Shown here: in pieces, positions 25,201 through 36,139 of the stretch
How the letters are laid out: each line of letters begins with the position of its first letter
Numbering within the stretch: position 1 is the stretch's first letter
Assembly: GCA_014925825.1 (NCBI GenBank)
Contig: JACGCK010000049.1
Coordinates: 186,001-250,000, forward strand
Length of the DNA stretch: 64,000 nucleotides
Origin: Pholiota molesta
Taxonomy: Eukaryota; Basidiomycota; Agaricomycetes; Agaricales; Strophariaceae
Direction of reading: 5' to 3'
The notes under the pieces: generated by a model
The model's database searches: none
What the model was told of the DNA's origin: nothing
The model's input: only the letters and a program-made list of their open reading frames with translations
Made by a program: the position numbers and the translations under genes

Positions 25201-28016
25201 AACGAGCTTGGCTGCTGGGCGTTCTCCGTCACGTCGAACATCTCTCTCATCGCCAATGTTTCGTGGTGCCTGAGGATCGACGCACGCCTATCCATCACAG
25301 TACGCCTCATTTCCTCTCTAGCTAGAATGGCCATTGGATTTGTTCCAGGATTCGGAGGAGATGCCCAGCCAGAACCGTATGTTTCAAGCGCGCTTCGGTT
25401 CAAGAATGACGTTCCGTAGAGATACGAGGTGTCGGGTATTGAGCGAGGATCGAATGAGGGCGAGGGCGGACGATCAAAGTAATTGGGTGGAGTGTGGATG
25501 AGGGGAGGCTGAGGACGTGTGTTCGAGTTCGAGGTGGATGTCGAATTGAACGACAAGCTGAGAGGCAAGTCCGATGGCTCCAGAGGACGCCACATGCCTG
25601 CAGCAGGGTCATTCGTATGCCTAAATCGACAGCGAATGTCAATTGCTTTATATTATCTTCAAGTTGAATATATATAAAATACTTACCGATCTCCATTATT
25701 TGATGCATCTGCAGGATTGATTGTTCTACCAGCGTCTCCAGAGTGCCTCATGATGTGGCTAAGATAACCAGGAGAGGAACCTGCTTCAACATGTATCGAA
25801 GACGATGTCGGCCTCGAAGCTGTAGTTACAGCGTTATCGGATGGTCGATCATCTGGTTATGCGGTTAAGAATTTTCAGAAAACACAACTCAAAATAATAG
25901 CGCTACTAACCAGATGCCGTCATACTGGAGCCTTGTTCTGACGTCCCATTTTGTGTGCTTGACGCGCTTGCAAAAGTAGCTTCAGGCAAATTGGTAAAGA
26001 CAGGCTCCCAGTAAGAATCCAGTGCAAGATCCTCGCTATGGCCCAACGTAGAATTTCCAGGAGCCGGCGTCGTGGAGATCGGCCGGGAAGCCGCCGGCGT
26101 CGCACTAGGAACAGCAGCGCCGAACGCCGACGCCGGCGCAGGATCTCCAGTAAACCACGGAAGCAAATCGCGCACCGTATGTGCACTATCAGTTTCCACA
26201 GGAGGTGCAGGTGCAGATGGAGTTGGAGGTGGTGGAGATAGCCATTCGCGCCGAATACCATGCCCGGCCCAATCTTCCACGCGGCCTGTCCGTATCCGAT
26301 CGAGCATGCGAGACAGGCGGTCCTGGTGGGATGTTGATGACTCCGAGGCGGTCGACGAGCTTGCTTGGGTAGCAGATGCCGACGTTGTCAGGGATGCCGA
26401 TGCGTCTCGTTCCGTCCCTGCCGTAGCTGCTGCTGTCGATATCGATGAGACCGAGCTGGCATCGTCCGCATGGAGTGATGAATAATTAAAATTCGCATCG
26501 TTGGACAATGATGGTTGTCGTTCTTCTAGCCAGCTGCGCAGGTCTCTGAGGATGGGCGATGGAAGCGGATGATCGCCGAGGCTAGGATTTGTCGTTATAT
26601 TTCGGGGTCTGGATGAGGACAGCACTGATCGAGCACTGCGAGAGAAAGGTCGCGGGGAAGTTGAAGCTGCTGTTGTTTCCTGTGCATCGGCGGCAGGCGA
26701 TTGTGGAGGTGAAAGAGCGACGACAGGATTATTTTCTGGTGTAGGGGTAAAAAGCCTGTTTATCCTCAAGAAATCATCAAATCGCTCCGCAAACAGTTCG
26801 TTTCGGCCATGCCATGCACGCTCTGTAGCATTAGTGACCACACCGCTTGATATCGCGGGGATAGGAGGTAATGTTGGTGGGTCTGGAGGTACACTCTGGG
26901 TCGTTGATAACGCAGACAAAATGGTCCGACTGGTCGAGAAATTCTCAACGGCTCGAATGGGTGGAAGCGTCGGGGGATGCTCCTGGATGGCATTGTTCTC
27001 AGCAAGCTCATCCGTCTCCGGCTCTGCCTCGCTTTCTGCCATTGGCTCCTCTTCATCGTCTTCCTCGTCTTCTTCATCTCCGTCTTCCTCGTCGCTCCTG
27101 TCTTGGTCATCTTCAAGGCCAGGCACCAGAGGCGATGGTGATCTCAATCTCTCCAGAGCAGAGTCCAGCCTATTACGGAATCCTGGGGTGGGTGGTGGAT
27201 CTGCCGCAGGGATGGTGTTCGAAGGAGAGAGGGAAAGGGAAGGCAATGGTTGGCTTTCTCGGAAGAGATCGAAATGAGCTAAAGAAAATATGATTCGATA
27301 TTTACAAAGCAATAAGAAAGTTGCTTACGATTTGAAGTTCCTGGTGATTCTACGGCATCGTCTGCCGGGTTTTGCGTGTGTAATTGAGGTGAATCAGAGT
27401 TACTTGTCGTTGGATGAGACTCCTCAAAGAAAGTTGGAGAATATGGAGAGCCAGGAGACTCAATCCGCCGAAAAAATGCGTCCTGCAGCAAACGGTGCCG
27501 CAGTGGAGGCAATATCGGAGGTGATGTCGTCGTTGTCGGCGGCGGCTGGCGCAGCACCGCAATCTCGTTGTCGAAGTCGTTGAATCTTCCCAGCGACAGA
27601 CGGTACTGTTCACCACCACGCAGTCCTTCCCGCTCAACCTCAATTGGTTCGCCTGCTGGGTAATCTGGCATCTCAACGTCTTGAATTTCGGGCGTCGGTA
27701 ACCGTGGAGGCTCGATCGAGGTCGGTACAGCAAAGGTGTCAATCGCACCGCCTTCCGATAGCGCACTGGATCCACTGCTCGACGTTGAGGCTGTTGTGTC
27801 AGATGAGACGTTGCTGCTGGTCTCCGAATCAAAGCTGCTTGCACTCCGCGCTCGTTTATTGCGCTCGTTCCTGCCGTCGCTGGTCGCTGCAGTGGCCCCA
27901 GCGTCCGTGACTACTGGACTCTCCAGATCAAACCCAAACTGCTCGAACGAGCGCTTGAAGGATGTGGTATTTGGCTGGATGCTGAGCTGAAGCTGTGGCG
28001 GACAGTTTGAGGACAT
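22263..28016 (-). CDS. Very large RING-H2 E3 ubiquitin ligase candidate
   Basis: Seven exons: 27329-28016, 25911-27278, 25687-25852, 23007-25620, 22774-22947, 22641-22709 and 22263-22574. All phases agree and give 1796 residues. About 1600 residues of Ser/Pro/Arg-rich, probably disordered sequence with a long acidic run (DEEDGDEEDEEDDEEEP) precede a C-terminal RING-H2 finger. The finger reads C1664-X2-C1667-X15-C1683-X-H1685-X2-H1688-X2-C1691-X10-C1702-X2-C1705 (RCPICLDD ... CSHWLHRECLTQWLQ ... CPVC). RING-H2 fingers recruit an E2 enzyme and direct ubiquitin transfer; the substrate is unknown. The finger is built from three exons, with introns between the zinc ligand pairs. No frameshift in nearly 5.4 kb of coding sequence. 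Confidence 0.85.
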
Positions 28017-28898
28017 GGTTCAGAGGAAAGGCGTGCACTCCGTTCTCAGCTGTGACGGCTGTGTGCACTGCTGTAGCCTCACGAAATGGCGCCGACTGCC
28101 GTGATGACAGTCAGATATTTTGAATCTTATCCTTGACCGATGACTGATAAAGAAAGAACAATGCTGGGGATGAAACGAGGGCAACGAATTGGAAGGAAGA
28201 AGAATATAGCGCGTGAAAGGGGAGAGAACAGATGACATTGACAATCCGCCATTACTCGTGTGAAATCTATATTTCCGAGAGCGGAATATTACACTTTTAC
28301 GCTGAATGCCATCAAGTACGGTGTACTCTAACAATAGTGGTTAGGGATTTCTTCTGTATTCGACGTTGAAAGCCACAGCGAGTCGACGACTGGCGCTTGC
28401 TCTGCTCCGCGGTTGCACTTCTTTTTGGACCGTCGCTACCACCTTCAACGCACAACTTCGAAAATATTGCGTTCAGCAAATTTTAAAACGTGGACAGCGC
28501 CAGACAGCGCACTTGCACCACACCACATTACCCACATGTTCCGCAGTTGGACGTTCGCCGCCCTGGCAGCCCTTCCGCCGCTGTAATTCACACAGAAAAC
28601 GGTGAGCAATCAGCAACCTCGTTTTCAGGGTGTTATAATTGATAATGCCTCGTTTTGCAGTGGATGGCAGTGTCCGATACGGCCATCCTCAAGTCACACC
28701 ACCATGAATGGGCCGTGTTTACGTATCATCGACCCAGGATCCATCTACGTTTTCTGTGTCCTTGTTGACACCAACGACGAATAAGCTCTATGACGTTCGC
28801 CTCCTTTCCAGAGTCAAGCAGGATCCTTTCGACTTGAGGTGGACGATAAACGACTGCTCCATTTTCGCGCGCAGGGATTGATACAACGATACACCAAT
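28017..28898. other. Divergent promoter region, RING gene and F-box-like gene
   Basis: Shared upstream region of two divergent genes. A 16-codon frame beginning MFRSWTFAALAALPPL at 28535 and a GT...AG pair after it could be a spliced leader or small gene, but I cannot support a full model. Confidence 0.4.
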
Positions 28899-30651
28899 AT
28901 GCCTCGTCTGAACCTCGATATCCTCTATGAAATCGTGGATCAAGTGTCAGGATTCGACTGCAAGAACAGACGCGCCATCCTCCTTAGTCTCGCACTTACG
29001 TGTCGAGACGTCAACAACTCTATACGGCCGATACTTTTCCACAGTGTGAATTGGCCTCATCCCGATAAATTTGACCAAGAGTCAGGTTTACTATTCTTCC
29101 CGGAAGCGCTATGGCCGTACTTCAAGTGAGCCCTCTGATATCCCTATTCCTGGACCAGCACTCTAAGTATAGCTCTTAGGATTTTCCACTTCGACTGGCC
29201 TGACAACTGGCCCGACACATCTCCTCCACGATGGGGCACTAAACCATTCGCCATTTATTATCCAAAACACATGGACAAAATAGAAAATGCTCTACCCAAA
29301 ATGAAGAACATCCACACATTCCAAGTAACTTGCCCCTTCGACCCTCCCACCGACTTTCTAGAAAGCATTGTGAAATGCCCAAACATCAAGGATCTAAAAA
29401 TCACAGACACCCCTCTGGACACCGCTATCGTGCCTACTTCTCCACGCGACTTCAACTTGGAACACATGGCCTTTGTCTCCGTCGCAGAGGCCGTCCGTAT
29501 GGGCGAAGGTCCCTACGACAAGCGCTTCCAAAACGTTGCCTACTTCTTCCGCGGCTACCGCAAAAAATATCTAGGCATCATCGAAGGCTCCGAAGTCGAA
29601 AACGGACACTATGGCGCCAGCCGATTCTTCATCGCTCTGTGTCGCAAGGACATACTGCGGTCCCTCCAAATCTCCGCGAATTATCTAAAAATGCTGATTG
29701 ATTTCGGGAATACCGAGGCTCTTTACCCATGTCTCGAGTTGCTGACCTTGACAGGCCCTACTCCCTTGTACTCTTTCGACCTCTCCAAATGGACTATCGG
29801 CAGGATGCCCAAGCTGACCGATTTGCGCGTGCTGCTCTGCACTACCAGAGCCGCCGATTACCGACCCGAACGCGCTGATTTCTGCATGATCTTAAACCCC
29901 GCGAGCGCAGACGGACCGCCCACAGCGTATTCCCAGATCACCTCTTTGGCTATATCAAACGCGTACAACACCGATGGCGTCCTGCGATACACGACCTCCT
30001 TGAAGCGCCTTGCGATCTGTACCCTTGTCGGCGCTCCACGCCTTCCCATTGCGTTGAAGCGGGCGAAAATTGAGGCTCTTCTCGTTGATCTCGAAGCTGG
30101 TGGGGGCAACGAAAATCTCGAGCAGATTAGGTTGATAGCGGAACAGGACCTCGATTCTACCTTCCTGGAACGCCTTGGAAGGATCTGCCCCAAGCTAGAG
30201 ACCGTCGAAATCGAACGATGCGGATACCAGGATGCACAGAAAGAGGTTGACTGGGTAAGCTTCACCTATCTATCCAGGAGCACCGCTCACGTTTCAACAG
30301 GCCACGTACGGCGATGCGCTGTCCGCCTTCCCTCATCTCAAAGAACTCCGCATCGCGATCCCCTTCCTGGGCTGCGACGAGCTCGAGCACGAGCACGCCC
30401 AGCTCAACAACAACAACCCCGCCTGCGTCCGCGCCGACCGCACGCTCTGCGCCGCGTACCTCGCGTCCCGCGCACCCGCCCTCCGCAGGATAGGCTTCGA
30501 GTACCGCGCGCGCCCGGCGCACCGGTACGAGGACCGCTGGTTGGATTTTGGGATTGTGCGCCTGCGTGATGGCGAGGTGCGCCTTGTCGAGCTGGCGCCG
30601 ACGTGGTATCCGTTTCCGGAGGTTTGGGAAGCTGCACAACTTCACGAATAA
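28899..30651 (+). CDS. F-box/LRR-like protein
   Basis: Exons 28899-29125, 29180-30254 and 30301-30651 join in phase to 550 residues. The N-terminus MPRLNLDILYEIVDQVSG with RRAILLSLALTCRDVNNSIRP fits the degenerate F-box typical of basidiomycetes, which would dock onto Skp1 in an SCF ubiquitin ligase. The remainder has leucine-rich, irregular repeats (PCLELLTLTGPTPLYSFDLS; LERLGRICPKLETVEIERCG) expected for a substrate-binding region. An in-frame ATG at 28839 lies upstream; 28899 sits directly at the F-box and is preferred. Agaricomycetes have hundreds of such genes, and the target is unknown. Confidence 0.75.
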
Positions 30652-31150
30652 TGGTACCTCCTCGATCATCGTAAGGTGTGCAAGCGCCTCTCAACGTGAT
30701 ACATAGTCGATTGGAATCTGAATTCAACTCAGCCTCCAAATCGAATACACCAGAAAATCGATCATATTTACTGAAGAAAGCACTATAAGGTAACATATGA
30801 TTTTGCTGGTTGCATTCAAACGATAGTGGATTTTCTCTTTCACTCGGAGTATTGTTGATATTATACCCTAGAGGACATTTTATACTTCTGTTTCCAATAT
30901 TTTGGGCTTTGTCGATTTGTCGTAACTTGTAATATTTTGACATCTTGCTCGTACTGGGAAGATTGGGGTTCATGAAATATCGCTAAATCAAACGCACGGG
31001 ATGAGATTTAGATGATATTTCAATGGGAAGGAGACTGTTGGAAGGATTTATTTAGTTAATACAGACTATCATAGCAACTCCATGTGGGTGATGTGGTCGT
31101 CAAAATTCTACATCAAAGGGAAGGCGGGCTCAAGAACCTGATATACAACT
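30652..31150. other. Convergent 3' flank, antisense open frame
   Basis: A minus-strand frame of 189 codons (30404-30973) starts here and runs antisense into the last F-box-like exon. Its first 100 codons are AT-rich with no known motif. I list it as unsupported. Confidence 0.4.
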
Positions 31151-31864
31151 TCAAACGGCATACTTCTGCGTCCACTCCTGGCTAACCCGCTGCGCATCCT
31201 GCTCATTCTCCTTGTAGTGTTTGGCGACGTCGGTAGCGAGAGGATCATCCGGATTAGGAGCACTTAGCAGGGCCTGGACGGAGAGCAGCACAGTCCTGAT
31301 TTGGAGCGCGGGTGACCACTTGTCTTTGAGGATATCCAAGCATATCCGCCCTAGCTTATCTGCAAATGCGGACGATTTCAGACGTGGAGTCGTGTGACCA
31401 CTATAGGAAAGTGCGTACCGATATTGGGGTGGTAGATCTTCGTCAGAAACCTCACCTTTGGAGGCGCCATAGGGTATTCCTCGGGCAAGAACAGCTCCAG
31501 CTTGAACTTTCCGTCTTCCATGGTACGTACAGCATTGAACAGCTGCACAAAATGAATATGACTGCGTATCACTCACTTGCGAATGGGCTTCCACCTGGGC
31601 CCTCAATTATGACATCAAAGTACCGCAGATTATCTTCATGAGGCAACGCTGAAATTCCTGGGGCAGGATCTGCGACGAGACGTTCGGTTTCCTACAGTAG
31701 ATAGGTTATACAATCCATAATTGAGCCACTTGGCATTGATTTCCGTATTCACTACGAGATATTGACCTTGATAATTCGCTACAATCCGATAAGCTACAAT
31801 CAGTATGGTTGCCTAGCACTGAGAAAGGATGAATCAGAGCGATTTGTACCTTTGGGAGGGACAT
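31151..31864 (-). CDS. UBC13: Ubiquitin-conjugating enzyme E2 N (Ubc13)
   Basis: Exons 31850-31864 (MSLPK), 31767-31778 (a 12-nt micro-exon, RIIK), 31577-31691, 31419-31514 and 31151-31359 give exactly 148 residues, close to the usual Ubc13 length of about 150. The HPN motif (KIYHPNI) and the catalytic cysteine C86 in [15 protein letters not shown] are present, as is the typical C-terminal [20 protein letters not shown]. Ubc13 works with a Uev/Mms2 partner to make Lys63-linked ubiquitin chains in error-free DNA-damage tolerance and signalling. Intron 3 ends at 31515 (GGAAG), giving [20 protein letters not shown] without a gap. Confidence 0.93.
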
Positions 31865-32326
31865 TTATAGTCGAATGAAGTACTTGGTATCCCAAAAACC
31901 CAATGATATAAGAGATATGTAGAAAGAAACAGTAGGGAACGGGTAGAAGGAACGACCATTTTCGGCATCCTGTGCTTTCAGAGGATGGCTGACTCAGCCA
32001 TGCGGAGATTGATTGAGTTTGAACATATTTTAGGTGCTTATTAGCAGCTGGAATGACCACCGATAGTTCAACATGATATAGACTGCCGTTTTGAGCGCAA
32101 TAATTTTCCTTCTCTACTTTATTTTTTGTCTAAAATTTAGTGGTGGAAGCTGCACAAAATTAATATGACTGCACAGTACTCACTTGCGAATGGGCTTCCA
32201 CCCGGGCCCTCAATTATGACATCAAAGTACGAGCGGAGTTTACCAAAGCCAGTGCCAAATACGCGCAAGTTATGATGTCGGGCTTACTGGACTGCGACTT
32301 TCAGCGCAACCATCCATCCTCGCCCA
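31865..32326. other. Divergent promoter between UBC13 and the hydrolase
   Basis: Both genes start outward from here. The stretch contains the stray UBC13 fragment at 32148-32230; otherwise no gene. Confidence 0.5.
32148..32230 (-). pseudogene. Fragment of UBC13 (intron 3 / exon 3 border)
   Basis: About 83 bp match 31541-31623 with only a few differences, in the same orientation and 607 bp away. The copy holds the end of exon 3 (codons for [15 protein letters not shown]), the 5' splice site and the first part of intron 3. It contains no start, no catalytic cysteine and no complete exon, so it is a non-functional partial duplication in the promoter region. Confidence 0.85.
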
Positions 32327-33858
32327 ATGTCAGGCCTCTTCCCTTCTCTTGAGACCTTCGCCAAAGTACGTCCTATGCTACTACATTGCGATTATTTTAA
32401 CGCGTAAATGCAGGGTACACTTGCCACAGCGGCAACTCTCTCGACACTGGGTGAGTTCTACGCCGCTCTCTCACAAGCAGATCATACTAAAGACTTGTGT
32501 CCTTCTCAAGGTGTTGGCCTCATTTATTATGGCCAGAACTATCTTATATACCCCTCGGCGTTTCCACCTGGCTCGCGAATAGGTGAGGACAGTGCAGGCT
32601 AGCTTGGGTATCTCGTCTCACCACATGGACTAGACGTTGCTGCGCCATCCGACTTTGAGCTACCATACGAAGCTCTCGAACTCAAGACGTCAGACGATAT
32701 CACTCTTAGATGCTATCTGCTACCTCAAAAGAAGGATATTGGGTATAGCGGGGCGTTTATTGATACACCGGCCGATATGTCGGAAGACGAGGTGACTAGC
32801 TCATTAATTTGTGGCATGTGCTGAGTAGCCTATTGACCGGAACTGCTAGTTTATCGCCCGCCGGCCAACAATCCTCATGTTCCATGGAAATGGCGGCAAC
32901 CTCGGCCATCGAATACCACTGGCTGGTATTTTCTACAAAAGGATGCGATGCAACGTCCTGATGATGTGCTACAGAGGGTGTGTGCCACATGCATTGTTAA
33001 TCAATAACAATTTCTCACTTACAGCAGATATGGCCTCTCGGAAGGCTCGCCATCTGAAAAAGGTAAACCCCAACCGCTTTCGAAAGATTATTAGCTCAAA
33101 CATTTTCTCAGGACTACGAATAGACGCGCAAACTGGACTCGATTACATCACGTCACATCCTACACTAAAGCAAACACCTATTGTATGTTCTTGCGATTTT
33201 GTGTAGAATTTATTCTAACTTTCTTCGAAAGATTCTTTACGGACAATCGATAGGCGGCGCTGTCGCCATCGATCTCGCGAGCAGAAATCCCGACAAAGTA
33301 CGTCATACCCCAACAACGACATCTCCATATATCCTTACACTTCACGGCTCTGCAGATCACCGCCCTGGTCCTCGAAAATACTTTCACCTCCCTCCCTAGC
33401 CTTGTGCCCCACGCGATGCCCGTCCTTGGCCCCTTCGCCTTCCTATGCCATCAGAAATGGGACTCTGCGTCCAAGATTCCGCTCATACCCGCTACCACGC
33501 CGATACTCATGCTCAGCGGAGCCCGGGACGAGATCGTGCCACGGGAGCACATGCGTGCGCTGTGGGAGGCGGTGGCCAAGCGTGGCGAGAAGAAGAAGAT
33601 CAACGGGAGCGAATATAAAGTGGGCTTGGAGCGTGCAAAGTACATGGAGTTCGAATATGGCGGGCACAGTACGTTCTGTTTTTCTCGTGTCTTGGGTTTC
33701 CCTGATGTTTGCCTTTTGTACGTGCGATAGATGATACTTGCACGCAACCGGGCTATTGGAGTGCAATCGCCGAATTTATTGCCAGCCTTCGCCACAACGT
33801 TTCGGAGAAATCCAGGAACAGTTCGTCGTCTTCCGAATCGAATTCATCGGCGCCGTAG
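32327..33858 (+). CDS. Alpha/beta hydrolase, BEM46/ABHD13-like
   Basis: Ten exons: 32327-32365, 32414-32450, 32511-32582, 32634-32791, 32850-32977, 33028-33062, 33112-33182, 33232-33297, 33356-33668 and 33731-33858. They join to 348 residues with consistent phases. An N-terminal membrane anchor (LATAATLSTLGVGLIYYGQN) is followed by the oxyanion-hole motif MFHGNGGNLGHR, the nucleophile elbow LYGQSIGGAVAIDL, a candidate acid in SGARDEIVP, and a histidine in EYGGHNDT. This matches the BEM46/ABHD13 family, membrane-bound serine hydrolases linked in fungi to polarity and spore germination; the substrate is not known. The tail is Ser-rich. The intron-rich structure and the lack of frame errors make the model firm. 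Confidence 0.88.
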
Positions 33859-34236
33859 ATATTCCCTCCTTTTTCTATATCCATTATCGCTATACACTTT
33901 TCCTGCTGTCGATGCTCACTCTGTTCTATATTACTTTTCAGTACAGCGCCGGTCACTCAATTTTTTTTTTGATTCCTTTCTGGATCCCTCTGTCTTTTCT
34001 GGGCATTTTCTCTTCCGAGTATTTGTAACATACCACCTATAAGTCGACTCGACACTGTATATTTCTTTGTAAGAATAATCATTTCAAAATCTTTTCTAGA
34101 GTGCATGGGTCTCTAAGCTTAAGAGTGGAGCTTCAGGGGACGGTACGGCTTGCTCCGAGACTACTTACGTCGGGACACGTATTTACAAATCGAGCTATAC
34201 ATCTACAACGATCTTGTCTTTATGTCCAACCTCTTT
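33859..34236. other. Convergent 3' flanks of hydrolase and lectin A
   Basis: T-rich stretch with no gene; short hydrophobic frames are due to the T-richness. Confidence 0.5.
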
Positions 34237-35324
34237 CTACTTGTAGCCAACTATACTCCCAACGACACCGTCCAAACTCTCGAACGTAGTGAGCGAGGGC
34301 GTCCACGATTTCCCAGTGATGTACATCTTGTGAAGAATATTACGTTGGGTGTTGACGGCGAGTATGCTCATATGGTCTTGATCCCAGCTGACAGCAGTGA
34401 CATCGTAGATGAGGGGCTCGCCCATATCTTCTTCCGCCCAAGTTGCTCCGCCGTCATGAGAGAAGAGGTGGTTAACGCTGCTATTCGGACCTAGAGAACG
34501 CGACAGTCAACCAAAAATTAAGCAGGGGCCCTTGGGCACAGCGGTTTACCAGTGATGTAAACATGGAGCGAGATCGCGTTCATCGCGATGACACTAGGAA
34601 TGCCGCGACTGACCCAGCCGAGCGACCGCCAGTCGCTGCTCGCATGCGGGCCAGTCTTATACCATACGGCCGAGTCCCAGCCAACGACGAACAGGTCGAT
34701 AATACCAGCCGGGTCGCCTGGCCGGGTCACCGCCCGCACCTCGCCAAGGGCCTTGAGATTCAAGCTCGCATACCGTCCTTCCATCCCAGCAGGCCCCCAA
34801 ACGGACCCATCGAACCACTTGTGGCAGACGCCGTTGTCGCTGCCGACGGCGAATATATCGAGCTTGCCGACGCCAGTGGACACGACCGACGGCGCACGCC
34901 GGTGCGTGCCTCCCAAGCTGACGAACCCGGACCACCGCGAGCCATCGTAGTGGTTCTTCCACAGCGCGCGGTGTCTGTCGATGCCGAAGAGGTCGAGCTT
35001 GTTGAAGCCAGAACGCACGACCGTGGGCCGCTCCATGAACTCCGCGTTCGGGCTCATCGCGCCCACGTCCTGCCACGGGCGCCCCAGGGGCGGGCTCCAC
35101 TGGCCGTCTTCGCACCACTTGGCGTAGCACTTGCTGTCGGTGCCGATGGCGAAGATGGCGACGGAGTTGGGGCGGATGGAGATCGGGACGGGCTGGGAGA
35201 CGAAGGTGCCGCCGCCGAGAGATTCCCAGCCAGACCAGTTGCCGTTCAGATGGCGTCTATACCAGATGGTAGAGTCGAGTCCGAGCACGACGAGCTCGAT
35301 GTGTCCAGGTCCCCAGGAGGCCAT
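34237..35324 (-). CDS. PLL-like beta-propeller lectin (copy A)
   Basis: Exons 34550-35324 and 34237-34490 give 342 residues with no signal peptide. Repeating blades of about 50 residues carry the motif LDxFxxGxDxxxWxKxxxGSxWSGxxSLGG (for example KLDLFGIDRHRALWKNHYDG, KLDIFAVGSDNGVCHKWFDG, IIDLFVVGWDSAVWYKTG). These resemble the Photorhabdus lectin (PLL/DUF346) repeats that form a sugar-binding, usually fucose-binding, propeller. Fungal cytosolic lectins of this sort are often defence proteins or storage-type fruiting-body proteins. The start at 35324 (MASWGPG) lies just after a probable 5'-UTR intron (GTAAGTC ... GATGCATAG). An alternative Met at 35333 would fall inside that intron. Paralogue at 40943-42027. 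Confidence 0.8.
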
Positions 35325-36139
35325 ACTATGCATCGGTGAGTGAGTTTAGCACCATTGTTTAGACTTACGTGCTTGAGATCTTCCCTCTACGACTGCAAGG
35401 AGTGGGCTAGGTCTTGTAAACCACTAGACCACTCAAATGGCTACGATTTACGTAGAGGCTCAATTCGGGCGCAATGCCTGGGACACAAGTAATTTTTACT
35501 CGTCCGAATCAGAAGTTCGAGCATAAAGTTTCCACGACTTTCTCTCCTTAAGAAAGCCTAAAAAAGCTCAGAATAGTTGTGAAAACCTCTGAAAGTCTTC
35601 AATCGATTCAGGATTCCCGTCGTAGGTCGACATTCTTTCAAAGGGTCTGCTTTCGAGGTTACTTTGGTAGCACTTGTGAACACCTTTAGTTGGGCTTCAT
35701 GGCTGGTTCTTGGTGTCCAGGAACTCACCTGAGCGTTGTAATTGCCTCGGCTTCCCCATCCACCAAGGATGGGACATCCCAAGGACATCCGCTTACCTAT
35801 CTCCTAAAGATGGGGATGGCCCATCATGAGAGCGTTCCTCTCTTTCTGAGATATATATTGTGTTCCAGCCTCCAGACGAGTTCCAGAATCAATTTCCGAA
35901 CGTTATCCGTACGTTAATCCGAAATCTGAATAGATTACTTATGATTGGTCTCGGCCTCTCACAAGAATATATTCGAACATTTGTTACGTAGATGGCTATT
36001 AACAAGCAAGAAGGTACAAGATAAAGATAAGTAAATGCGATACAAGATGCAGAATCAGCTAGGCATTGTTACATGATTGTCGACGGTACCAGGACCGAAG
36101 AATTAGTTGTCTGATATCCTCTACTGACCGTGGGCTGTC
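35325..36139. other. Upstream of lectin A; no gene
   Basis: The part to about 35580 is homologous to the region upstream of lectin B (42028-42315), with shared words CATAAAGTTTCCACGAC and GCCTAAAAAAGCTCA, so the duplication includes the promoter. The rest is the 3' flank of the proline-rich gene; no gene seen. Confidence 0.55.

Noticed and set aside
30404..30973. 189-codon minus-strand frame overlapping the end of the F-box-like gene
   Set aside because: Half is antisense to coding sequence and the rest is AT-rich with no motif or splice sites; not enough to call a gene.
34563..35339. 258-codon plus-strand frame antisense to lectin A, with a similar 263-codon frame (41269-42060) antisense to lectin B
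   Set aside because: It is present in both copies only because the lectin coding strand is conserved. Its protein is Arg/Pro/Ala-rich without a domain, whereas the minus strand encodes clear propeller repeats.
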